A stretch of 64,000 bases of DNA from Bathynomus jamesi. Lineage: Eukaryota; Arthropoda; Malacostraca; Isopoda; Cirolanidae. The position numbers were made by a program, and so were the translations under genes. The DNA lies in assembly GCA_023014485.1 (NCBI GenBank), contig JAJOZX010005514.1:67001-131000 (forward strand), in the 5' to 3' direction. The first letter of the stretch is position 1. Each line of letters opens with the position of its first letter. Of this stretch, positions 57,987-64,000 are shown piece by piece. The notes below the pieces were generated by a model. The model did no database searches, had not been told where the DNA came from, and saw only the letters and a program-made list of their open reading frames with translations.

Positions 57987-58207
57987 GTTGTATATTTGTT
58001 TACCTCAGGATGAACGATTCCTCCCAGATCACTGTACGAGATATCAATGAACACTCCTACATCTCCTCCTGCTGCTCCTCCTTCTCTTCCACCTTCATTT
58101 CCTCCTTCCCTTCTTTCCTCTTCTACTCCCTCCGAAGTGTTTTCCGTTTCAGGAAGGACAAAGTTGGATTCTTTCGTCGACCTCAAGCTACTTCCTGTCG
58201 ATCCCAT
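45841..58207 (-). CDS. Gene 2: four-exon gene, 191-residue predicted protein
   Basis: Four minus-strand exons, all phase 0, join to a complete frame of 191 codons plus stop: 58004-58207, 57155-57214, 46650-46781 and 45841-46020. The start [11 protein letters not shown] fits the N-myristoylation pattern (Gly-2, Ser-6), suggesting membrane attachment. A Glu/Gly-rich run, a segment [14 protein letters not shown], a basic helical part ([12 protein letters not shown]), an acidic Ser-rich part and a Pro/Leu tail ending LKLEEVT follow. I know no family with this make-up. All four exons have good splice sites. The 10-kb intron 2 holds most of the LINE, mariner and tRNA-like repeats of 47-57 kb. Extra in-phase exons could have been missed. 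Confidence 0.72.
46256..46432 (+). mobile_element. tRNA-derived SINE family 2, copy 2
   Basis: The head CCCCCGGCAGTTCAGTGGTT carries an A-box, and CTCTGGTTCGCTCCC is the B-box. The body includes CTGGCTCCTGAGTTGGG, GGTGACACTTGGGG and CATCGTGGG, the same order as the reversed copy at 24.0 kb. It lies in intron 3 of gene 2, antisense. Confidence 0.78.
46650..46781 (-). CDS. Gene 2 exon 3
   Basis: A 132-base exon, acceptor TTTTTTTTTTAG, donor CGC/GTAAGT. It encodes [20 protein letters not shown], then [19 protein letters not shown] basic helix gives way to an acidic, Ser-rich part. Confidence 0.8.
46957..47068 (-). mobile_element. Penelope-type terminal repeat fragment, family B (copy 3)
   Basis: The minus strand carries GAGGATGCCAGTGGGCGTCG, GAAACTGTCGTGG and AAATAAACTCTGTCTATTAG. 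Short inverted flanks (ATGAGAATAAAAACCC and GGGTTTTTATTCTCAT) surround it. Confidence 0.45.
47455..47505 (-). mobile_element. 5S-like SINE fragment, copy 4
   Basis: The minus strand reads AAGATCAGCGAAGTTAAGTG, the first box only, then diverges. The rest of 47,200-48,100 is AT-rich with no supported gene. Confidence 0.4.
48150..48250 (+). mobile_element. CR1-like LINE 3' tail fragment
   Basis: CAAGTTAGGCCTAGAGGCGG, CATCAACTTGACTTTCGTGT and GAGACCAACGCACGGAAC resemble the tails at 51.1 and 53.5 kb and the reversed fragment at 27.6 kb. Confidence 0.6.
48473..48674. mobile_element. Palindromic foldback MITE, copy 6
   Basis: Both ends GGATCACCTGAAGATCAGG and TGATCTTCAGGTGATCC are present. The arms and AACCTAA core match the other copies. 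It lies in intron 2 of gene 2. Confidence 0.88.
49752..50676 (+). mobile_element. Snap-back Tc1/mariner element
   Basis: The ends CAGGGTGGGCGGAAAGTAGC are flanked by TA. The left arm, 49752-50060, is a close inverted copy of 50366-50676, so the 5' end of the element and of its transposase has been replaced by a mirrored 3' end about 310 bases long. Confidence 0.92.
50061..50613 (+). pseudogene. Mariner transposase, catalytic and C-terminal part
   Basis: The frames give [18 protein letters not shown], then [11 protein letters not shown] (a catalytic Asp), [35 protein letters not shown] (third acidic position) and [19 protein letters not shown]. Two frame breaks lie near 50,250 and 50,400. The N-terminal DNA-binding region and first catalytic Asp are missing. 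The mirrored left arm repeats the last quarter in reverse. Confidence 0.88.
50925..50997. repeat. (TA)n(GA)n compound microsatellite
   Basis: About 35 bases of TA followed by about 38 of GA, directly before the LINE tail on the plus strand. Confidence 0.95.
50999..51140 (+). mobile_element. LINE 3' end fragment, plus strand
   Basis: AATCCCCGATGAGCCGGGCG, TACCTGGCTATGTGAGGTGG, CCAACTCGAGAGGAGGGGCG and CAAGCTTGACCTTCGTGAAA match 53.43-53.55 kb. It faces the minus-strand LINE that begins directly to its right. Confidence 0.8.
51141..52805 (-). mobile_element. CR1-like LINE, 5'-truncated, minus strand
   Basis: It begins at 52.8 kb with [16 protein letters not shown], well inside the RT reading region, and runs to the C-terminal domain near 51.14 kb. 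Its 3' end meets an oppositely oriented LINE tail head-on. Confidence 0.85.
51145..52800 (-). pseudogene. CR1-like reverse transcriptase
   Basis: The first frame, 52800-52057, has [65 protein letters not shown] and WLRGRKQR. The catalytic box FADDTKL lies near 51,915 in another frame. Then come [43 protein letters not shown] and [16 protein letters not shown], the usual CR1 C-terminus. At least three frame breaks separate these. Confidence 0.88.
52815..53560 (+). pseudogene. Second LINE family: RT C-terminal end and 3' tail
   Basis: Starting inside the RT thumb, it reads [44 protein letters not shown] and [16 protein letters not shown]. After a shift, [15 protein letters not shown] and GVPGYVRWR follow, then the tail AAGCTTGACCTTCGTGAAAT. 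It is divergent from the element next to it, so a separate subfamily. It is 5'-truncated at the junction with the minus-strand LINE. Confidence 0.82.
53596..53614. repeat. Short (TA)n microsatellite
   Basis: TA repeats between a LINE tail and the mirrored tRNA-like block. Confidence 0.8.
53687..53760 (-). tRNA. tRNA-like sequence, probably repeat-derived (copy A1)
   Basis: On the minus strand GGCTCCGTAGTGTAGTGG opens a cloverleaf: D-stem GTGT/GCAC, anticodon stem TCTGA/TCGGA with a CCGGCAA loop, and T-arm CTGGGTTCGATTCCCGG. The anticodon position would read GGC. Position 33 is C, not U, and the acceptor stem has two mismatches, so it is probably not a working tRNA. Confidence 0.5.
53950..54019 (-). 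tRNA. tRNA-like sequence, truncated (copy A2)
   Basis: Identical to copy A1 but cut after TACACTACG, losing the 5' acceptor strand at the junction with the inverted half. Confidence 0.45.
54147..54219 (+). tRNA. tRNA-like sequence (copy A3, inverted)
   Basis: The mirror of copy A1, GGCTCCGTAGTGTAGTGG to GGCGGGTGCC, with one base missing before GGCGGG. Same CCGGCAA loop. Confidence 0.5.
54327..54352. repeat. (GT)n(TA)n microsatellite
   Basis: It separates the two mirrored tRNA-like blocks. Confidence 0.85.
54422..54497 (-). tRNA. tRNA-like sequence (copy B1)
   Basis: The minus strand reads GAGGACCTTGGTGTAGTGG, then GATAGCATGTCCGACCGGG and CCGGGTTCGATTCCTGG. A- and B-boxes are clear. The anticodon loop CCGGGAA again lacks U33. 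Confidence 0.45.
54540..54615 (+). tRNA. tRNA-like sequence (copy B2, inverted)
   Basis: GAGGACCTTGGTGTATTGG to CCCTGGGAGGTGG on the plus strand, mirroring copy B1 with several changes, including in the anticodon arm (CGACTGGCACTTGG). Confidence 0.45.
55169..55803. mobile_element. hAT-type MITE
   Basis: The ends AACTAGCGGATTTTCC and the inverse CAGTAGCGGATCTGGGATTT are related. TGCATGAC is duplicated exactly on both sides. GGTGCCCC/GGCGCCCC runs near the left end; no frame inside. Confidence 0.85.
56811..56993. mobile_element. hAT-type MITE
   Basis: Inverted ends CAGTGGTTCCCAAACTT and GTTGGAAACCACTG. The flanks GCATACAT and GCGTACAC match at six of eight positions, an aged duplication. The interior has CGCCCCC/GCGCCCCCC runs. 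Confidence 0.82.
57155..57214 (-). CDS. Gene 2 exon 2
   Basis: A 60-base exon with donor AAC/GTAAGT. It encodes [20 protein letters not shown], a charged helix. The acceptor is a CAGTAG pair; only the second AG keeps the frame, because the first would add an in-frame TAG. Confidence 0.72.
57743..57831. repeat. (CA)n(TA)n(GA)n compound microsatellite
   Basis: Three dinucleotide blocks in the same order as at 30.6 kb. Confidence 0.95.
57908..57980. repeat. (TA)n microsatellite
   Basis: Two TA arrays split by a single AATA break, just downstream of the exon 1 donor of gene 2. Confidence 0.95.
58004..58207 (-). CDS. Gene 2 exon 1 (start)
   Basis: Start at 58207 with [19 protein letters not shown], followed by [20 protein letters not shown] and [19 protein letters not shown], then donor GAG/GTAAAC. 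The ATG is one base after a possible acceptor (AAACTGTAG), so the 5' UTR may be spliced. The Gly-2/Ser-6 pattern suggests myristoylation; the Glu/Gly repeats are probably disordered. Confidence 0.72.
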
Positions 58208-58600
58208 TCTACAGTTTCCGAACAAAGATTTAAAGTAGGTTCCTTTTACATTTGTTTGGTTTCAGAGCACTTTTTTAACCTAGTGAATGGGCGACATGAA
58301 TGTCACCCAATGAAGAAAATTTGTCGCCCAGTAAATGAAATTTTAGGGTACTGGGCGACAAGGAATTTTCAAAATTTGTGAAAATAGAATTGTCTTGGAA
58401 GTTGTCTTGGGAGCATTGTCTTGGAAGCCATATAAATACATAAAATACATGCACATATGCCACAATTAGAACTGTTTATCCTAAATGTAAATATGAAATT
58501 TACATTGAATATTTATATATAGATAATGCTAGTGTTATTTCAGACCACACGGGGATGGTGGCCTAATTAAGGAACATCCGGATCCATAGTATCCTTAATC

Positions 58601-59084
58601 CAGGGGTGTGCTGGGACCGGTTCGGTCCGGTTCGGTCAGGTTCGCCTGAACCGGTTGTTAAATTTTGATTGGATCACCGAACCGTTTGTTTGCTTTTAAC
58701 AAATATTTAACAGTCAGTAGAAATTTATTTATATCTAATTTTTTTTTAATTTTTTCAGGATTTTATAGAAAAATATAGGTAGTATCACAAGCAGTGGTTG
58801 TTTCAATATTTATTTATTTTTTGATGAAAAATTAGTTTATTTTTAGATAATTATGTCATTAGTGAGTATAAAGAATATGTTAAATAATTTCTGCCAAAAT
58901 GTTACAAAATGCTGTTTGGAAAAGCTAAAATGCGTTGGATTCCGGGGCTCCGCCCCAGACCCGCTGGGGGAGCTACTGCTCACCCCAGACCCCCTAGCTT
59001 AATGACTCGCGCCGTTGGCGCTCGCCGATTTACACCCCTATCTGTATCAGAACCGGTTGTTAAGAAATTGGCAGCACACCCCTG
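58601..59084. mobile_element. hAT-type MITE with GAACCGGTT units
   Basis: Inverted ends CAGGGGTGTGCTG and the complement CAGCACACCCCTG. CCTTAATC is duplicated exactly (58593-58600 and 59085-59092). GGTTCGGTCCGGTTCGG and GAACCGGTTGTTAA occur near both ends. Confidence 0.93.
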
Positions 59085-59092
59085 CCTTAATC

Positions 59093-59934
59093 CCCCCCCC
59101 CCACTTCCCGATCTGCCTTTGTCGCCCAGCGGGAAAAGCTTAAAAAAATGCTCTGTTTGGTTTAGTAATATTACCAAAGCCTAACAATATCTAGTCACTT
59201 TCACTTTTGTGAAATCGAGGAAAAACCAGCGAGACCAAATTTGTGAAGCTGCACTCAAACTCTAAGTGGTTCGTGGGTTTAAAGTAAATGTTAAGGTCTT
59301 CACTGGTTTTAAAATTTCTGTTAAAAATCGTATTTATAAAATTATTTACATGTTACAGTATAATGCGAGCGTGGACCTACTAAATTGTAGGAGACTTTGG
59401 TATTACCTTTATTCAGATGTTGGGTTCCTTTCCTAAACTGTTTCCGCCCTTACAGTGAAGGAGACATTAGATACAGACTTCTGTAAGAGAGAAGGCATTA
59501 ATTGAAATTCAACTAGTGCAATAGGGCATTACATTCATTTTTTAAATAGATGTCATTACTTTTTAGGTGTAGTTAACATTATGAACATTATGATACATAT
59601 ATATATATATATATATACACATACACAAACTCAGAATGGTCCCCTGAGAAACTTATATGTTAAACACAGACCGTGCATGGAACAAGGAACTCTTCTGGGA
59701 AATTACATCTACTATAGTTCGAATAAGTAATGATAAATGACAAACACTACAGTTTTTTCTTTTTCACCATGTTAGCCCGACGTGGACAACGGGTCACTCG
59801 CAAAGAGGTCCCAAAAATATAGCTTCCCTCACCAACTATCTGCAAAGCAGGTAGGATCCAGCTTTGGGACAGGATCTAGGGTTTACAGCTTACACCTAGC
59901 CTACTACATTCAGAACCTCAATATAAGCAAAAGA

Positions 59935-59972
<38 letters not shown>

Positions 59973-60440
59973 GTTCTTTATTTACAGTATATACAGAGTT
60001 TACAAAACTTAGCATATTTTCATTATTATAACACACTGTATACAATTGTAAAATGCCTTTAGCAAGTGTCTATGCTTTACAGGCTAAAACTTACCACCTA
60101 GTTATAATTATAAATGTTTTTATAAAAGACTTAAAGACTAAAGGGAACTTACAAACTTGTTATTAGGGGGTTACACATTCTAGCAAATAATGCCTTTGTA
60201 TACTATAATAATAATGTGACAGTAAGATGGATATTAAATTTCGATTATAGCAGTCACAGTAAACTTGTGTGTCAGGTCTATATAACACAATTATGACGAT
60301 TCGGTGCAGTCAAAACATTAATGATCAGGTGAGAATTAAAATGTAATGTACCTATATTCGGGAATTTACACGCCCAAGCCGTATTTCCAAATGTCCAACT
60401 ATAAAAAGATAATATAGTCTACTTGCACATCCCCAAAAAG
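59093..60440. other. Intergenic stretch without recognisable genes
   Basis: AT-rich sequence with (TA)n at about 59,600-59,620 and 59,940-59,970. No exon or transposon end is convincing. Confidence 0.6.
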
Positions 60441-60449
60441 TGCCTAGAA

Positions 60450-63300
60450 AAAGATTTAATGGCATTTTTTGTTAATGTTTGGCATCCATGCTAAAACTAT
60501 TTCTCGGGTGGATGCCACGCATGCATTTTTGATTTAAGATCATTTTAAGGTCAAATGTCAATGGGTGCATTTTTCAGTTGTAATTTTGAGTAATCTCGCT
60601 TATTCTACTTTTATATGTGTTCTTAAGTAAAAATTTTCTATGAATTTTACAAATATATGCATGAATTCTATTTGTGAGTGGAGAAACAATGGGCTGTAAG
60701 ATCCCAAATATCATAAGAGACGAAAGTTGAGTTCCTTTTGGACTGCTCGACGATGAAGAGGAAATTACTTTCACTCGAAACGATGCAATGCCTTTCCGAA
60801 TAAAGTTAGATGAGGAAAGGTTGAAAGAGCTGACGCGACTGTTTGCTACTCTGGATGTACGATGTACTTGGAACATCATCGGATCTAAGAGAGACTGCCA
60901 GAGAGGGTGCCGTCGACGATCTGCCTATGCAGTCAAAACTAGTTGTATTGGCAACAAAAGATTTTACCTTTCAAGATGTCTCCCATGATTTGCTGGCAGC
61001 AGAAGAGAAAGGCAAAACTATTGTCATTGAGTACACCCAGCAACGCTTGAAAGAGAAAACAATTGGCTTCTTGGACACAATTAAGAAACACAAATCTAAA
61101 ACTTTTGCTTCAACGTGCAAAGCATCTACCTCTGATCAACAAAGTGAAAAGAAGTTGATAAAGGCAGTCAGAAAGTTGTTGTAACGTCACTTTAATGCTG
61201 CAAACGCAGAAAGAGCTGTCCAGATAGCAGAAATTCTTAAGCACGAGCTGTTTCCAGTCTTTCCCTGGCGAAACTCAATGGCAAGATTAACCCATCATCA
61301 AAATTTGAATTGCTGGCACCTCTCATCTCTGATCTGAATATTGCCATTCAGAACGATCTTCCAAGTGGCACCCTTTCTACCTGCTTTTTCATTGACGGGC
61401 ATGCAATGATCCAAGCAGTTGGAAAACCACAGGGATGTCAGACCTTTGGAGATTATGTAGAAGTGTTTGCCAAGTCAGTGTTTAAACATTTGATCGCTAT
61501 CTGGAAAATCCAAACGAACTGGCAAAAGGAAACCAATTCGAAAGCTCACCCAAGGTCCGAAGTTCCGCTTCCACAAGTGTGGGATCATTTCAGTGCACTG
61601 GAAGAGAACAAGGTGGATCTGACACATTTCCTCTCTGCCGAAATCCTACAACGAGCTGAATTTCTGCCAAATGACTATGAAGTTGTTGAAAGAGGTGGAT
61701 TTCCTGATCCAGAGAATGCCAAATCTAGCAGGCGTAATGTTCCAAATTTGGCGGTGAACCACGAGGAGGCGGACACGCACTTAATCGTTCACGCTAAAGG
61801 TGCTTGCCAGAACAACTTTCACAGAATTCTGGTGATGTACAGAGATGCAGATGTGTTACTTTTGTTTCTTTTCCACTTTGGATGTGCATGCAGAGAGGTA
61901 TGGATGGTATCACGCACGGCAAAGCAAAGGAAGTGCTGTCCAGTACTTTAATACGTCAAAACTAAATGGAGTTGCACTGGATAACATACTTGGATTTCAT
62001 GCTCTGACAGGGTATGATACGACATCATCATATGCAGGTATCAGCAAAAAAATCTTGCTGGAAGCAGCACCTGAAAACACTAGGGTTACTTCAAGCAGTT
62101 GGGAGAGATGGGGAGATAACAGAGGTGGAGGAATTTGTTTGCTAGCTGTATGGTAGTGTGGATACAAGGGACCTAAGTGTGGATTTGCCGAGATTTAATT
62201 TCTTCTCCAAAGTCAGGAAAAGTTTGGAGCTGTTGCCCCCTACCAGACAGGCAATGCAGACACGGGCATTGAGCCTGCTATTCAGAGAGGTGGTTGAAAG
62301 CCCGCCCCAAAGGGATCGGAGATAATATAGACACGATTACCTGCTGTTCCCAAGGCATGCAGAGGGTTGACAACTTGTGGTTGCAAAACAAAATGCAGCA
62401 CAGCCAGGTGTAAATGTCACAAATCAAGGCAGATTTGTATGTGTGTGTGCGTGTGCGTGTGATGGAATTGATGGTGCAAATCTAATGGGCCTGCAAGCTG
62501 CAGTGGAATGACAGTTGCAGCAACGGGTATATGTAGTTGTCCACAGAAGGAATGGGGCTTCTCTTTTTGTCATAATCTGTAATGTATATAGTATATATAG
62601 AAACAATATATCTTACCAGATATTTAGTTTTGTGAACCTTCATTAATTTTACTGATACCTTGTCCGCAGAGTTTATTGGATTTATCACGTCTGAGAATTG
62701 TAATGTGGATTTTTATTTTTTTTTGTAGGAAGGAGGGGCCAAGGGCAAATGCCCACAAAAGCGCCCCTCCCATATAGTAATATCACCCTTTGTTACAAGT
62801 CTTAGGCGCTACTACTTTCAGTACTTTGATTTGGGTAGACAATACACAGAAAAAGTGATATTTCATTGAGTATAATCTATAAGAATTCAATACATTGTGA
62901 ATTTGCAGTTTTAGTAAACAACGCATTTCAAGTTATTCATTCAAAACCGATCTGTTGAGCGCATAAAACATCATCATGGAGCTGGTTTGATTATGCATTT
63001 TCACATAAGAAAAATAAAAAATTACTGTGTCATTTTTCATCCTTTTGAATATAATTTTTTTATATTTTAACCGTGCATACAAAGAAATTCCTAGGTACAG
63101 TATAAGTATATACTGGTATCATATTGCCAGATTAATAGATTTTTCACATAAAATTGCGCTCGTTTGATCTTTGACCTAAAAATTACGTTAAAAGAAAGTG
63201 CATGCGTGGCATCCACCCTAATGTTGCTTATCATACCTCAAGGAACATTTATAGCATGGATAGCAATCAAGCATTAACAGAAAATGCCATCATAAGTGTA
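60450..63300 (+). mobile_element. Putative DNA transposon with 'HALTG-DTTS' PIN-like protein
   Basis: Imperfect inverted ends of about 100-150 bases flank the broken gene. The left end has ATGGCATTTTTTGTTAATG and GGGTGGATGCCACGCATGC. The right end (63.15-63.28 kb) has, in reverse complement, ATGGCATTTTCTGTTAATGC, then AGGGTGGATGCCACGCATGC and AGGTCAAAGATC. I could not fix the exact termini or a target duplication. Multi-copy proteins of this type are common in invertebrate genomes; I know of no established transposon family for them. Confidence 0.6.
60780..62510 (+). pseudogene. PIN/XPG-like 'HALTG-DTTS' family protein, broken
   Basis: In order: FRIKLDEERLKELTRLFAT; KLVVLATKDFTFQDVSHDL; CFFIDGHAMIQAVGKP; FGDYVEVFAKSVFKHL; HEEADTHLIVHAKGA; RILVMYRDADVLLLF; then GFHALTGYDTTSSYAG; LPRFNFFSKVRKSLELLPPT; and a Cys-rich end TTCGCKTKCSTARCKCHKS. 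The D-x-HA, EADTH, RDADV and GYDTTS boxes supply acidic residues spaced as in PIN/XPG-like metal-dependent nucleases; that fold is my inference. Four or more frame changes and two stops interrupt about 570 codons. It lies between inverted ends, so it is probably the product of a mobile element. Confidence 0.75.
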
Positions 63301-63430
63301 CTTCGCCGATTTAGCAGGTAAACGAGTAGAGGGCGATGATGAATGTGGAACTATAAAAAGATAATAATGAAATGAATATGAAATGGATAATAATAGGAGA
63401 AATAATTAGAAGGATAATGAAAATTTTAAT

Positions 63431-63500
63431 AATGACAACAGCAACAATTAATAATAATAATAATAATGATAATTATTATTATTATTATTATTATTATCAC
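63431..63500. repeat. (AAT)n/(ATT)n inverted trinucleotide repeat
   Basis: AATAATAAT units switch to ATTATTATT about half way, giving a perfect hairpin potential. Nothing else is recognisable in 63,300-63,900. Confidence 0.9.
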
Positions 63501-63908
63501 CATTTCCTTTTTGGCCATTTGGGAAAGGAGCGTAGTTTATTTATTGTATACATTTTTAGTGTGTAAAAATAGGGTTTGGAGTAACTTTGATATTTGTTAG
63601 TGGATATTTATTTATTTATGTATTAACATTCATTTCCATCTGTGTGTGAAGCGGAGGACATTCATTTAAACCAGGGCTAGAGAATATTTTAGTTGAGATT
63701 TGCCCGCCACACAATTAAGATTCCCCACCTCTGATTTAAACCATATATTTGGGGATAACGGTTTGAAGTATATATATGAAAAATTATGAACATTCTGATA
63801 AATTATTTGCATATTAAGCAAATGGTCTAAATATATATTTACTTTAAGAGACTTAGTTAAGATAATTAGGTTTTTAGAATAAGTGTTTTAATTATATTGT
63901 AAGCTCTA

Positions 63909-63909
<1 letters not shown>

Positions 63910-63958
<49 letters not shown>

Positions 63959-63972
63959 ATATATATATATAT
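63910..63972. repeat. (CA)n(TA)n microsatellite
   Basis: About 40 bases of CA followed by TA with one AATA break, at the right end of the window. Confidence 0.95.
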
Positions 63973-64000
63973 TACCACTCAACGAGAAAGGAACTAGTTG

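Overview
This is eukaryotic, almost certainly arthropod, DNA. The evidence is spliceosomal exons with GT-AG borders, introns packed with transposons, arthropod-type TTAGG/CCTAA motifs, many (TA)n, (GA)n and (CA)n arrays, tRNA-derived and 5S-like SINEs, Penelope-like, CR1-like and Gypsy retroelements, and several Tc1/mariner and hAT families. The density of simple repeats and scattered CCTAA motifs fits a crustacean, perhaps a decapod; that last step is a guess.

Two host genes can be reconstructed, both on the minus strand. Gene 1 occupies about 35.7 kb down to 1.29 kb and continues off the left edge. I traced 19 exons whose reading phases join consistently. They encode more than 1,000 residues: a Lys-rich N-terminus, an acidic segment, helical segments, a Trp-rich hydrophobic helical segment, a Pro/Asp-rich linker and a beta-rich C2-like C-terminal part. 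I cannot name the family. Gene 2 (58.2 to 45.84 kb) is a four-exon model for a 191-residue protein with a Gly-2 myristoylation-type start, an acidic Gly/Glu-rich stretch and a defined stop.

The remainder is mostly mobile DNA, much of it nested. 1.3-11 kb: gene 1 3' exons with mariner copies, a 5S-like SINE and a tRNA-SINE in the introns. 11-18 kb: one large intron holding foldback elements, one split by a 5.1-kb Gypsy element with near-identical LTRs. 18-30 kb: middle exons of gene 1 with a Penelope-like element, foldback elements, hAT MITEs and SINEs. 30-35.7 kb: a CR1-like LINE and the first two exons of gene 1. 35.7-45.8 kb: intergenic, with mariner, hAT and foldback elements. 45.8-58.2 kb: gene 2, its introns holding a snap-back mariner, LINE fragments facing both ways and mirrored tRNA-like repeats. 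58.2-64 kb: a hAT MITE and a DNA element with inverted ends carrying a broken 'HALTG-DTTS' PIN-like protein gene.

No rRNA operon, CRISPR array or prokaryotic operon is present. Nearly every transposon frame is broken by small indels while all traced host exons are open, so decay, assembly indels, or both, must be considered.
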